Shown: piece after piece, positions 1-12,100 of the stretch
How the letters are laid out: each line of letters begins with the position of its first letter
How positions within the stretch are numbered: position 1 is the stretch's first letter
NCBI GenBank assembly: GCA_036365515.1
Contig: CM070877.1
Span: 65,422,522-65,486,521 of the forward strand
Reading direction: 5' to 3'
Length of the DNA stretch: 64,000 bases
Source: Torymus aiolomorphi
Lineage: Eukaryota; Arthropoda; Insecta; Hymenoptera; Torymidae
Position numbers and translations under genes: made by a program
Notes under the pieces: model-generated
Told to the model about the DNA's origin: nothing
Seen by the model: only the letters and a program-made list of their open reading frames with translations
Database searches by the model: none

Positions 1-132
1 CGCATCGACCCAGAATCGATGACACTGAGCCATCTTCAAGGAGTGGACTCAGATACCAAGTGACCGACTGCTGCGGCGGTAAAGTTATTTATTACTTGTA
101 CATGAATCGACGACGAGCCGTGAAAGCATTTA

Positions 133-268
<136 letters not shown>

Positions 269-969
269 CAAACGACTTATGTATAGAGCATATAGCGAGA
301 TAATCACGAATTATCTGGGCGAAATAATAGCGGTTAAAACGACGAAATTTATCTACTCTCATTTAGCGATACCTGTATAAATAACTATTTCGTATGGGTC
401 AATAAATAAAACTTGCATGTCATCATAGTCAATGTGTCATCTTTCAAATTCTAAATCCTAGAACCTTTCAAAGTCTTCCAGCTCATAAATCAGTTATCGA
501 ACAATTGGATTTGGAATCTCTTATTCGGAGGAATTAAAATCAGTCACGTTAGACTTTTGAGGTTACATTTTATGATTTTTAATTAAGGTTCTAATCAAGG
601 TTTATATTAGGTTTCTATCTGTGATTGACCAAAGTAATGCTGAGGAATAAAGATTATTGTGTAGAAAGTTTGAAATAAAAGAGTTTTTTTTCAGTAAATA
701 GAGTGTCAAAGAGTCTCATAATAGGGACAAATTTTATGAGGCAGTGGGACATACGCTTGAACTCTGTTCCATAAATATGGGCATTAAGACTATACCCCTT
801 TTTCCTTAAATTTATTATATTTTTAGCTTAATTTGATTTTCAAAAGTTTTTATTTACTTTATAAAGAATGCAGTAACTACGTACTACAAAAAGTTTGGCC
901 TTTAAAGCTATAATTTACTCAAACTCATTAAAAATGTCCCATTGCCCTCCGAAATGTGTCTCATAATAC
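269..969. other. Gene-free AT-rich stretch
   Basis: No coding frame, RNA or clear repeat boundary seen. It holds a 20-mer, tatgaggcagtgggacatac (from 735), that recurs at about 13699, so part of it may be an old repeat remnant. Confidence 0.6.
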
Positions 970-2177
970 TAGGCCAGTCAAATTAGATTATTTTAGCTCC
1001 TTTTCAGACTTAAATGTAACTAGAGGCTTGCGAGCGGATTCTGGTCGGGGGGGGGGGGGGGGGGCATCAGGTACAATGATCCGGTGAGTGCGTCCAAAAA
1101 TTATGTCAGGATCATTTTTTAAATAATGAATTAATGATCGAAACGTCAGTTTTTTGATGACAGAAGAAAAACTACTGACTTTACAGAAAAAAGTTAAATG
1201 TAAACTTCGTAGATATTGAAAAGATCTATCAAACGCAATTTACAGATTTACATTTAGTTAATTTGTGTATCTGCAAATCGCAAAAAACCGCTGAAAATAG
1301 CCATTTTAACGATTGTTTATAACTCCGTTAAAAAATTTGCTAGGTGCTTGATAACTCGCTTTAGTATAGCTCTTATAGTACTTAATAAGCAGTTAAAATT
1401 TTAGCTAAAAATATTCAATAGTTTTTGCATAATTCCATTTATTTATTAGATTTTGGTCATTTTTGCGCGATTTTTCCCAAGCCGTGGGACGTCATACGAG
1501 AATGCAGTAAACGGATTTTGAAAGTTTAACATCTCTACTTTCACGAACAATGAATAGCTAAGCAATTATTTCAAATTTAGTTATTAAAAATCGCAAAATA
1601 AAAAAAAGTCATTTTTTTTTGTTATAAATAAAAGCAATTGCGACTCCTGTATTTGTCGGAGATAAACAACAGTAGGTTCGTTGGAAAGCTCGCATTTTTC
1701 CCCAAATTTCAACGTCCCTACGAACTCTCTAAGTGCTCTAGAAGCCGAGATAATTTTTTTTTTGTAAAAATCGCCGTGTCTTCAATTATTAATATTAAGA
1801 AACGAGGCACGCGCGAAAAATCGAATTAATAGTTGTACTCGCATAAAAAAAATATTGCGTCACATTAATTGCAAAATTACATTGTTACAAATAATCACAA
1901 AGGTGCGGGTCAAAAATGGAGAAGGCTACAGTGTCACGCGAAAAAAACTGAACATAGGAACTTCAAATCCGACGCGCTCGAAAAATTTTTTATATCTCGG
2001 TAACTTATTGACATAAACACTTCATTTTTTTTTTTAATTTGGGATGGCTCGCGAAAATAATAACATCTGGCCTACTTATTTCCCCGAAAAAGTTTATTTA
2101 ACAATACTTAATTAACAATAATTATTTTAATTAACTTTTTAATGTTTTTTTTCATAAATAAATAATTAATTAATTAT
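970..2177 (+). repeat. Left TIR of Academ-like element
   Basis: Reverse complement of 8651-9836 with scattered substitutions. It includes a poly-G tract (about 1047-1064) that is shorter as poly-C in the right TIR. No credible coding frame inside. Confidence 0.9.
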
Positions 2178-2267
2178 ATATGTGTGGTTGGGTACGTATT
2201 ATTAGTTTATTAAATAATAAAAAATAATATATTCACTTTAAAAAAATTTTATTCAACATACAAATGT

Positions 2268-3370
2268 CTATTGTATTGGCATTTTTCGCTTTTTTGTGTG
2301 TGGTGCATCTGTGTGTATTTGTGAAGCGTGTTCTTCTTCTTCTTCTTCTTCTTCTTCTTCTTCTTCTTCTTCTTCTTCTTCTTCTTGTTCTTCTTCTGTT
2401 TCTTCGTTTTCTTCTTCGTCTACATGTTGAGTATCATTTTGCATCAGCATTTGCATCATTTTTTCGAAAATCAACTCTTCGTCTTGCGTATCATCATTAA
2501 TACCGATGTCTGTGTTGTCGTCTATCGTGGTTTCTTCGACGTTCGTGCAACTATCACCATGACATGACGAGCACATTTGAGAGCATCGCAGCCCATATTT
2601 ACGACAACTGCATGTTTTCTTTTTGCATCCCGTCTCGCACCTACAACTAATTTTACTCAGTAGCTCATCGGGAATAAGCGGTTCCAGCGTGTGCACTGGG
2701 TAGATGACATTTTGTCGCTCTTTCCAACCCCACGCTGTTGGATCCTTTTTATAACCAAGCCACTGTTGTAATTGTAGGTACGATCTGTATGCGCGCTGCT
2801 TACTAGCACCTTCAGTCTGTGGCAAAATTTCTAATTTCAAACTACTTGTCAAAGCTGATTTTTTAAAGTTAAAAAACCGCCGCTCATGTAGAGTCTTTTT
2901 ATCTTTCTTGGTGCCATACATTTGGCTAACTATATCGTTAGCACTCGAAGCTAAAACATCAGGAGTGACGTAGGGATCGTAGAAATGCTGTGCTTTTTGC
3001 TGTAGAACTACATCATCGGAAAGCGTCTTTATTAATTTATTTTTGCCTTGTTTGAAAAAACAAGACGTTGTATCACATCCTGTGAAAGCATGCAGGAAAC
3101 CTATTAACTTTTTTACTTTCAAATATTTAAAACTGTTGCTGTCATATATGCAATCATTCACATTTCCTTTTCCAGGTTTCAAAAAGTAAATAGTATTAAT
3201 AGGTGAGTGCTGCGTTAATATTACCAATAAATCGATGTCTTCTCCAATTATCCAAGTTGTACCGCTTACGCTGCATTTGTCAGCAGTACTCACAATCAGA
3301 AAATCAGCATCTTCTTCCGCTACGACTGTACTACATTTTTCTTTTTCAAACTCTTCGCACAGTAATTCAA
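2268..3370 (-). pseudogene. C-terminal XPG/PIN-like nuclease part of the transposase gene
   Basis: Open minus-strand frame; its first clean ATG is at 3293, but coding clearly begins upstream, after the frame break at 3376-3382. Visible in order: an acidic EEDADFLIV segment just before that ATG, GEDIDLLVILTQ (about residues 17-28), FLHAFTGCDTTSCFF (about 66-80), a CXC-like cysteine cluster (about 217-250, RCETGCKKKTCSC then further Cys pairs), and a Glu run encoded by a (CTT)n tract at about 2333-2388. The DxD and GEDIDLL motifs resemble the metal site of XPG/FEN-type PIN nucleases; this is family knowledge plus inference. The CXC cluster may bind DNA or zinc. It ends in a basic tail. Confidence 0.7.
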
Positions 3371-5950
3371 TTAACTTTTTTTATTTTTATTCCTGCTCAA
3401 AAATTTGTCTTGCGAAATCGTAATAATCGTATCTCTATTGAATTCTACTTCTCGGCCTAAATTTTTATTCTCTCTCCGTGACCTCTCGGCTGCTTTTGTG
3501 CTTTTAACATTTATACCCTCTGGGTAACCATCGAAAACTATGGTGGAATTTCGACTGTAATTATGGGTTGTGTAATCAACATACTGTTTAATAATAAAGT
3601 CTATGGATTCATTAGTATCCCACCGAACTTTATGCAAAAGGAAACCCCCATCAATCACATAAAAATCGTTTGGACCACGAGATACACCAGAAATCTTCGA
3701 AAAATTATCATAGAATGATGATTTTCTTCCTTTTCGCATCCCGCCTTCGCCAAAAAGAGAAAGAGGGTAGGGAGCAAGTTCATATTCTAAAAACGTATGC
3801 ATATCTATTTTGTTTTGAATATTTAATATTTTCTGAAATATAAGAGTTGGGTCAATTGTTACGACTTCGTTATGAATTTTTACAGAAGAATTTACTGCTT
3901 TCAATGATAGCACTTTGTCCTTTTTGTGAAATTTCACCGAACCAAAATCACCACCAATAATTCTGTTCATTGAAGACAAACCAATTTCTAATGCTTTGTA
4001 ACAATTTATTTTATCATCACCTATTATCCCAGTGCTAATCGATAATATATTATCGGTCACGGGAGATGGGTTATGATTTTTGAAAAATTCTGTCAACTTT
4101 TTGGAGTCCTGTAAATCTCTCGTGATTCGCGAATTACTTGCGTCTACGTGTTGATCCGAAGTAACGTAAGTGATGTTACAAAATTGCTCCATAGTATCCG
4201 TTACTTCAATCAGAACGATAGTTGACAGAATCCATTTACATAAAGTACTTTCAGTTATCCCACGTCCATGAGTCAATCCACCGCTAACTTTCATCGGTCT
4301 CATTAGCATTTGCTCTATAATCATGTCCGACCATGTACCAGATCGAAACTTCTCAATTCGCCTTATGGTAAAATAACCTGAACGACTAAATTTGTCATAT
4401 TCCATAACATCCATTATATTTTCAAGATTATTCATATCTTGCAAATATAGGTGGCTGCTTTTAGCGTAAAGATTATGGCCGCTGGCATGAAAATAAGGCA
4501 ACATTTGTTGGACACACTGCAAATGTTTAGACCAATTTCCGCTTCTTTCAGCCTGAATAAATTGCTTAGCCAGATCAACCATATTAAAATAGAGAATCCA
4601 TAATCGTGCAGTTGGGCCATTTTCTTTTATCGATTCTAATTTATTTATAAACTTGTTTTTTATTTCTTTGAACTGATCATTTTTTAGCAACGTATGGAAC
4701 TCCGATTTTCCTACGAGGTTAAACAAATTATTCAGAACAAGTACTTCTTCATCTGAGAGATCGATCAAAGAAAAAAGAATATTCGCCAAAGCATTTTGAA
4801 TTAAAATATTCCCCCGGATCGCTCTAGAATAGGCATGGCCAGTTAGTGCTTTTTCGGCTGAAATTTCAGCATAAAGTTCACAAAATGCGTCCTTTAATCC
4901 ACTACCTTCCATTATAAAACCTATTGCGCCAAGGTAGGACATAAGCATATGGAACCCTCCGAGCCTGACAATAACTTTATTTATCTTTGCTTCGTTTTGA
5001 GTTCCTTTATAGCACTCAATGATTTCTCTAGCCTTTTGATATAGAGGTTGATCAAAAGTGACGAAAACATTTTTTTGATCTTGGCTCTTGCATTTATTAT
5101 TAGCTTCAATTAAAACAGTAAAAATTGTATCGTAATTACTTGGCGGTGCATTGACAAATGGAACCGGAATTATTCTTGATATGTGAAATGGTTTTACTTG
5201 TGTACATAGTTCCATAAAGCTATTCCAGCCACTCATGTTTTCCCGCCGTACGTAATTACCATAAAATCACAATAAATCAGAATCCTCCACTTGATTGTTC
5301 ACAATTGGATTTGTTCCATTGAAGTCTTCAATTTTGATATTCTTAAGGCCTGCATGAATACCTCTTTGAAAATTCTTTAAAGGAACAAATCCAAAAGTGC
5401 CTACATTAGTTGCCGATGGAATACGACGCAGGCGCTCTATTTTCGTACTGCTCGATATTTCAGAGGCAGGAGTTGCACAGATCACTCCACCCATGGCATG
5501 AAACGTATTTCTGCCGTCGATAGTACACGTATTATGATCCGCATTATCATAAATAAATTGGAAATACGATTTTCCTGCATCGTAACTTTCGGGTTGGCAA
5601 ACTATAGAGGACTCGAAAAGTTGCGTTTTATAGTACGAAACGCACAAGCCAATATACGCTAGCGAATCAATTAGATTTTTGGAAGCATGTTTCTTATACA
5701 TCATCGATGACAGGCCTAGCAATATAGGGGATAAAAATGACCGAGGTCTCACTGAATTTATTATAATGTGACAAAGTGTTGTAATTCTTTTATCCCACAT
5801 AACATAAGAATTTTCTGAACATTTGTGACTTTTAATTAAAACATCTAAAAATAATCGTAACGACCGTGGTATGTCATCATCAACGTTATGTAAAAAAACA
5901 ATTGGGAGCAGGATAATTAGCTGTGCCGTAATATTTTGATCTAATATCAT
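3371..5950 (-). pseudogene. Central part of Academ-like transposase, interrupted by TGA
   Basis: Two open stretches, 5950-5267 and 5236-3371, lie in the same frame and are separated by one TGA (5269-5267); the ten codons after it stay open, so this looks like a Trp-to-stop change. Segments typical of a large invertebrate transposon protein family are visible: an arginine-proline-rich block after the acidic VDDDIP, a DGRNTFHAMGG block, then FDQPLYQKAREI, VRLGGFHMLMSYLG and LTGHAYSRAIRG, and near the end DGGFLLHKVRW and IVFDGYPEG. I cannot place catalytic residues with certainty. The frame ends at a TAA immediately after an A7 run; the missing continuation is open in the -1 frame. Confidence 0.75.
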
Positions 5951-6862
5951 TCAAAATTAATTTCGCCGATGTCTCGATTATCCTTTCACTCTCCTTATCT
6001 TCATCTGAGTTTTTATTTCTGTACCATTCCTCAGAGAGAATTTTATTTCTTACAGATGCAAAACAAACCACTAAATCATTTTTTACTTTATAAATCGTAA
6101 TTGTGCTACCAAAATATTCTAATAATTTGTTTTGTATTGTATCTAGTTTCATAGGAACGTCTCCTTTGTATACACTTAAAATATCTTTAATCGAAAATTG
6201 ACACTCGTCTTCACTACATTCGCACAAATAAGATATTATATACTCTACAGCTTCGGATGTACCTTCGCTCATCGGTCGGCTAGGCTGCTGAGTAAGTCTA
6301 AGAATTGAAAATTTCCTAAGACAATGATCATGGTAACGAGCGGCCCGTTCCACTAAATCTACGTTTTCTATGCGTTTCTTAAGATTTCTATATTCTTCCT
6401 GACGAATATCTTGTAAATTACTATTTTCTAATCGCGAATTAATTTTTTCCATAATATTATTTTGGAGAGTATTGCTTAAAACATGTTGAACTTTGTAAAG
6501 ATTCATTTTAGTTTGAATCTTCCGTTTGGCCTCATACTCATTGGACGCATCTTCTCCGCAAAAAAGACAGTACTTACTAAAGTCAAATTTTCGTAAGCTA
6601 ATACTACCTCTCCTTGAACTTACTTTAGAAGTTACAGCTTTTTTTTGCGCAGCCTTTATTTTTGACTCTTTAACATAATTGCCATGACAATTCTTGTGAA
6701 TATTTAATGATTCACACTTTTCAAGCTGTTTGTGTTTGTTGTCTTTTCTCTGTAAGCTTGCTGCAATCAATGATTCAATGGCTCTTTCTTTGACATTTCG
6801 TTGCTGGTCGGGGATATAATTTTGTCACACAGTAAACAGATATTCTCATCGTGAGTTTCCAT
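5886..6862 (-). pseudogene. N-terminal zinc-finger part of Academ-like transposase
   Basis: The ATG at 6862 follows a good 3' splice signal (ttatttcag) in what is probably a 5' leader intron. The first residues hold a CxxC pair (ICLLC). The frame shifts near 6800, after which 294 residues are open from 6770. They hold a second pair (YCLFC, about residues 67-71) and a HDHC group (about 147-150), together a likely zinc-binding N-terminus of the kind that recognises transposon ends. The frame breaks again at a T7 run near 5895, where coding passes into the 5950-5267 frame. Two of the breaks in this gene sit at 7-nt homopolymers, so assembly indels are possible. Confidence 0.65.
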
Positions 6863-7167
6863 GTTTTCAAAAAGCTTCAATCTGAAATAATACAATGCGC
6901 ATAAAAAATAAAAATGATATCAATTAATTTTTTTAATTATCGAAACTATATGAAACTACTATATATTATTTGAAAATTAAAAAAAAAATTAGTAATATAT
7001 TGTAACGACCATAATTAATCAATAATTGATAAATAAATAAGTATACATAGAAGTTGTAATTGGAACAATTTTTACATTTATAAGTATACGTTTATAATAA
7101 ATTTAAAAAAATAAATTTTAAAAAATATATTGTAACGGATTAAGGATAAAAATAAAAAAACTAAAAT

Positions 7168-7246
7168 GGAGACATCGCGAATTGAACTCGATTCACCCGG
7201 GTGAGAAGCAAGTGCCCGTACCGCCGGGCTATCACCGCACTGGCAG
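7168..7246 (-). repeat. tRNA-derived (SINE-like) sequence
   Basis: On the minus strand the segment reads like a degraded tRNA: an A-box-like tagcccggcggtacgggc, a pairable anticodon arm (ACTTG with CGGGT around a ttctca loop) and a B-box-like gagttcaattcgc. It sits in an AT-rich insertion inside the Academ-like element. The acceptor stem is not convincing, so I read it as a SINE head or tRNA pseudogene, not a working tRNA. Confidence 0.45.
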
Positions 7247-7734
7247 TACAGTGGTACATACGACACTAACTGTCGCAGCCAGTGCCGGTATGGCAGGAAC
7301 CTATGCGCCGACTAGCCCCAAATCCGTATCCCTTTATAGTATATAAATATAAATAAATGTAAATGCGTATTCCAATTACAAGATTTATATACACTTATTG
7401 ACAATTATATACATAAATACACTTATTAAAAATACTTGAGATTAAAAATTTTGTCAAAATATAATTCGGAAAGATAGATAAGAATACAATAGCTTGTGTA
7501 TGATTTTATACCGACCCGTTTAAAGTCACAGGAGAGAAAAGCAAAGAACTTGATTCAAAACAAAGTGTTATATGTATGCATGATCCCTCTCCCCGCGAAA
7601 TTACGTATGTGTGTGTGTCCATGTGTGAAGTAGTACACACGTTCAGCTGCGCTCTGATACATTATAGTATTATGCTTTTCTCTTAGTTACCCTGTGACTT
7701 TACATTATGCGAAATTTTATCCCGACATGATAAT

Positions 7735-8400
7735 AATGCTTATGTACTAACCAATGGTTCGATTATGCAGTACGTCAATCACGTTAAATCTCCAAAAAAT
7801 ATTTCTCTTGCAGTTGTAATTTAATATTGAAACTGGATTGCAGTTTATTATGTATCTTCACTACAAACATAAAAAACTCTATATATTCTTTTTGACAATG
7901 ACAAATAAATTATGAATCAATTTTCTAAAAACACTATAAATAAATAATTATAATGCTTATGTACTAACCAATGGTTCGATTATGCAGTGCGTCAATCTCG
8001 TTAAATCTCCATAAAATATTTCTCTTGCAGTTCTAATTTAATATTGAAACTAAATTGGAGTTTATTATGTATCTTCACTACAAACATAAAAGAACTGTAT
8101 ATATTCTTTTTGACAATGACAAATAAATTATGAATCAATTTTCTAAAAACAGTATAAATAAATAATTACAATGCTAATGTACTTACCAATGGTTTTATAT
8201 ATGTACTGCGTGCGATATGCACTAAACCTCCGTAAAATATATCTCTGCAGTTGTTGCTATATTGCAGTTGTAAATTTAACCCGATTCGAATTGTCGTTAA
8301 AAAACAAACTACACAAGTTTCGTACAGAAATTATTGTGAGATTTCGTAATTGCACTAGAAATCAGAAGAACATTAATGCACTTAAAATCATTCAATAATT
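7735..8400. repeat. 218-bp tandem repeat, about 2.5-3 copies
   Basis: Units start at 7735, 7952 and 8170 with aatgct(t/a)atgtact and share landmarks such as ttctcttgcag and gacaatgacaaataaattatg. The third unit is diverged. The array lies between the 5' end of the transposase gene and the right TIR, so it may be subterminal element sequence or transcription control DNA; nothing shows which. Confidence 0.85.
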
Positions 8401-8650
8401 GAAACAGTATATAAACACTATCAAACAGTATTTGAAACAAAATATTTTTCTGTTCACGTGCTGGATAGCGTCACTAACAGGACGAAGCAAAGGTTCTATC
8501 TTGAATGTCTTTCTGAACGCATTATTCTCAACACATAAAAGAGCGGCAGACTTCAAAACTACTCTCGCACACATATACTCACATACACAGAATTAAATAG
8601 AAATAAGTTAAATTAATTAGTAATATGTACCATTGCATTAAATTAAATGT

Positions 8651-9836
8651 AATTAATTATTTATTTATGAAAAAAGAACATTAAAAAGTTAATTAAAATA
8701 ATTATTGTTAATTAAGTATTGTTAAATAAACTTTTTCGGGGAAAAAAGTAGGCCAGATGTTATTATTTTCGCGAGCCATCCCAAATTAAAAAAAAAAATG
8801 AAGTGTTTATGTCAATAAGTTACCGAGATATAACAAATTTTTCGAGCGCGTCGGATTTGAAGTTCCTATGTTCAGTTTTTTTCGCGTGACACTGTAGCCT
8901 TCTCCATTTTTGACCCGCACCTTTGTGATTATTTATAACAATGTAATTTTGCAATTAATGTGACGCAATATTTTTTTTATGCGAGTACAACTATTAATTC
9001 GATTTTTCGCGCCTGTCTCGTTTCTTAATATTAATAAGTGAAGACACGGCGATTTTTACAAAAAAAAAAATTATCTCGGCTTCTAGAGCACTTAGAGAGT
9101 TCCTAGGGACGTTGAAATTTGGGGAAAAATGCGAGCTTTCCAACGAACCTACTGTTGTTTATCTCCGACAAATACAGGAGTCGCAATTGCTTTTATTTAT
9201 AACAAAAAAAATGACTTTTTTTTTATTTTGCGATTTTTAATAACTAAATTTGAAATAATTGATTAGCTATTCATTGTTCGTGAAAGTAGAGATGTTAAAC
9301 TTTCAAAATCCGTTTACTGCATCCTCGTACGACGTCCCGCGGCTTGGGAAAAATCGCGCAAAAATGACCAAAATCTAATAAATAAATGGAATTATGCAAA
9401 AACTATTAAATATTTTTAGCTAAAATTTTAACTGCTTATTAAGTACTATAAGAGCTATACTAAAGCGAGTTATCAAGCACCTAGCAAATTTTTTAACAGA
9501 GTTATAAACAATCGTTAAAATGGCTATTTTCAGCGGTTTTTTGCGATTTGCAGATAAACAAATTAACTAAATGTAAATCTGTAAATTGCGTTTGATAGAT
9601 CTTTTCAATATCTACAAAGTTTACATTTAACTTTTTTCTGTAAAGTCAGTAGTTTTTCTTCTGTCGTCAAAAAACTGACTTTTCGATCATTAATTCATTA
9701 TTTAAAAAATGATCCTGACATAATTTTTGGACGCACTCACCGGATCATTGTACCTGATGCCCCCCCCCCGACCAGAATCCGCTCGCAAACCTCTAGTTAC
9801 AGTTAAGTTGGTGGAAAAACTAATTTGACTGGCCTA
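8651..9836 (-). repeat. Right TIR of Academ-like element
   Basis: Pairs with 970-2177 over almost its full length. The inner edge is at the AT-rich ttaattaaaataattattg block and the outer edge at ctggccta (9829-9836). Confidence 0.9.
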
Positions 9837-9873
9837 TACGGCCGTTTACCTTATCAGCTTGAAATTTATAGAC

Positions 9874-10945
9874 TGTAACGCGTGTCTAGCCGCGATTCTA
9901 ATCTACCGCGCGAAGGTAGTGAGCGCGCGCGCGCAACTCCTGCGCAGCCGAATCGAGGCGTGCCGCGCGTAGCGAATCGGTCTCGCGACGCGTAAAATGC
10001 CCGTCATCCGTCGCGAAGCTGCTAACTGGTTCCCGCGAGAAAAGGGAGCCATATTCGTGTCTGCCATCGCGCGAAAAACATCTCCTCCGTGTCTCTCCTG
10101 AGTTTACTTGTCCGCGCCGTCCTATCGTACTTTGTGAGACCCCGCGAGTGTAGTGGAGGCGCCGCATATAGTGAACGTGCGAAAGAGAGACAGAGAGAGA
10201 GCGATCCCGAGCCGCGTGAGCCGCACGAGACTGTGAGCGACGAGCCGGCAGCCAACCCGCCTGCCGACACGATACAGCGAGCAAGAGAGAGAGAGAAAGA
10301 GAGCGCAACTGCTGTGCGAGCGACAGGGAGCGAGAGAGAGTCGAGTGCACCGGCTGCTCCTTCCTAACGTAAGTTTTCTACTCTCCTCTCGCGGGTTCAT
10401 TGTAAAGGCTCGCACGGAAATCGCCCCGTGCAAGCCTTCTGTGCCGTGTACGTGGGGGTGTGTGTCAGCCCGCCGTACTTTAACACCGCGCGCGAAATTA
10501 GCAGCTTCGCCGCGCGCCGTGTAGTTCGCGCGTTTGAATGTTAACGGTCGCGCGCGAAATAACTCTTTGTTATAATCAGCACAGGCGTTGTGCTTGTAGA
10601 GATTAGTAATAGTAAATATATTGTGATATCTAGTTACTCGTCGCGTTGTTCTTTACAACCTGTTCTTCTCCCGGATACCGCCGCCTCCGCGGGAAAACGA
10701 CTCCGCCGGTCGTTTTCATATCTGAGCATAGCGGCCGCGCGCTTTACTCTTCGAGCGCGCGCTTTTCTCTCAGCGATCCAATTAGTTGGAAAGCGAAGTT
10801 CGCGTGCGATCTTCGCGTTGTTTTCGGGATTCCAGGAGCAGATCCCCGGGCAAGTCATTTTAGTCTGACACCCGCGGCACCGTGTTCTAGGGCATCGCTG
10901 GCCTGTGGCTTGTTGGGATTTTCCCCCACTAGCCATCCCGTTACA
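9874..10945 (+). mobile_element. Solo gypsy-type LTR with 4-bp target duplication
   Basis: Starts tgtaacgcg and ends cccgttaca, flanked on both sides by agac (9870-9873 and 10946-10949). It is homologous along its length to the LTR at 48514-49618, including the Cys/Arg-codon-rich GC segments, the GA-rich stretch and the block cggataccgccgcctcc. No internal region adjoins it, so it is most simply a solo LTR left by recombination. Open frames inside it (about 9898-10963) come from GC-rich, stop-poor sequence and show no protein signature. Confidence 0.85.
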
Positions 10946-10949
10946 AGAC

Positions 10950-11780
10950 AATTTTGTGTGTGAGAGAGGAAAAATATGTGTGAACAAATTTTATCAAGAT
11001 CATTCGATTATCTTTGAAGATACTTAACATTGAAAATTTTCGTATTTTAAAAAGTGATTTTCTTTGTCGTAAGATAAATAGAGTAAAATTGGTTTAACCG
11101 TTTTGATATTTTGTGGAGATGTAGAGTTTGTGTATTTCTTTTGTATGAATTTTTTAGGCAAAAGTATTGATTCATAAATTTCAGAGACATTTGAGATGTT
11201 CAAATTTTGTTAACACTTTTCTTTAAACTGTAATTTTTTGTGAACGGCCTTATGTATTAGCTTTGAATTTATAGATAATTTTGTATACGTGATATTTGCA
11301 ATATTTGTGAGAAATTTTACCAAGATCATAATTAGCTTGTCTATAAATTTCAGAAATATTTGAGGTTAAAGTTTTTAAAAAACATTTTTTCAAATTGTCA
11401 TTTCTCGAGCTTTATGAATAAATATGAAATTTATAGACCATTTTGTATCACTGATAGAAAGACTGATTTGACACATAAGACCTCGGCTTGGCTGTTAATG
11501 AACGTGCACTTGAATAGCGTCATATGCCGTCGGATTAAGAGTGAAGATATTGAGCAGTTGTCATAAATACTTGAAAAAGTTCAACTTCAACGACGCTATT
11601 CCTTAACAATTAAGAAATGGTTCGTTAAGGAATCACTAAATTAAGTTTGAGGAAGCAATGGAATCTTCGAAAAATAACTCTTGTTGAAATTAGAACGTAT
11701 CAGCATTTCATTTGTTGACATTAACTTCAATGTAAAGACTATAAGGCTATGAAATTAAAAGACCGCTGCCAATTCATTGG
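10950..11780. other. AT-rich, gene-free, with weak internal repeats
   Basis: Phrases such as aaattttaccaagatcat and ataaatttcag recur here (near 10987 and 11312, and 11173 and 11343), suggesting an old diverged duplication. No coding signature seen. Confidence 0.5.
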
Positions 11781-11800
11781 CATATATATATATATATATG

Positions 11801-12041
11801 ATATGTTTGTAAATTGGTCCTTTGAGGAGATGTGAACCTTTCGCTCAGAGTTCGGACAATGTGACTAAAGAAATAATGACCCTCAGGTTACCGACTCTGG
11901 GAAAAGAGGGTATAGATTTCTCCTCAAAAGTCGCGATTCTTGCTTTGAGAAATTTGAGGAGTCTCTTCAAAATGCCGACATCTCTTCAAAAGTACCGATC
12001 TATACGTTGATATCTCTTCAAATATACCAATTCCCATAGTT
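11801..12041 (+). repeat. Modular repeat element, copy 1
   Basis: Layout: inverted arm tttgaggaga (11821); hairpin whose arms (cagagttcgg and ccgactctgg) enclose the core GTGACTAAAGAAATAAT (11861-11877); four direct repeats of the type tctc(c/t)tcaaaa at about 11919, 11963, 11981 and 12013; a second inverted arm tttgaggag at 11954; and (AT)n tracts on both sides. The same layout, with nearly the same spacing, occurs at 21487-21738 and 21792-22012. No protein is encoded. It could be a small non-autonomous transposon or a structured RNA; I do not recognise the family. Confidence 0.7.
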
Positions 12042-12042
12042 A

Positions 12043-12096
<54 letters not shown>
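12042..12096. repeat. (AT)n microsatellite
   Basis: Uninterrupted AT tract between the modular element and the next TIR element. Confidence 0.95.
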
Positions 12097-12098
<2 letters not shown>

Positions 12099-12100
12099 GG

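Larger units (their letters stand above)
970..9836 (-). mobile_element. Academ-like DNA transposon with 1.2 kb TIRs
   Basis: The ends are a long inverted repeat (970-2177 against 8651-9836), starting taggccagtcaaattag and ending in its complement. The bases flanking both ends are TAC (967-969 and 9837-9839), a plausible 3-bp target duplication. Between the TIRs lies one minus-strand gene (about 6862 to 2268) with zinc-binding segments and an XPG/PIN-like nuclease end. From memory, Academ transposons combine 3-4 bp duplications, a large transposase and an XPG-like nuclease; the assignment rests on that and was not checked by search. The copy is structurally complete but its gene has at least four disruptions. 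Its 5' side (6900-8650) holds a tRNA-like repeat and a 218-bp tandem array. Confidence 0.75.

Noticed and set aside
2328..2500. Leu- and Phe-rich plus-strand ORFs
   Set aside because: They are the reverse of the (CTT)n tract that encodes poly-Glu in the minus-strand transposase gene.
5267..5269. Selenocysteine at the TGA codon
   Set aside because: The context is a decayed transposon with other breaks; no downstream SECIS-like structure was evident.
9898..10963. Several 80-150 aa ORFs on both strands
   Set aside because: They lie inside a solo LTR, overlap each other and show no protein signature; GC-rich DNA simply has few stops.
11861..11900. Hammerhead ribozyme in the modular element
   Set aside because: The core lacks the CUGANGA and GAAA pairing pattern of hammerheads.
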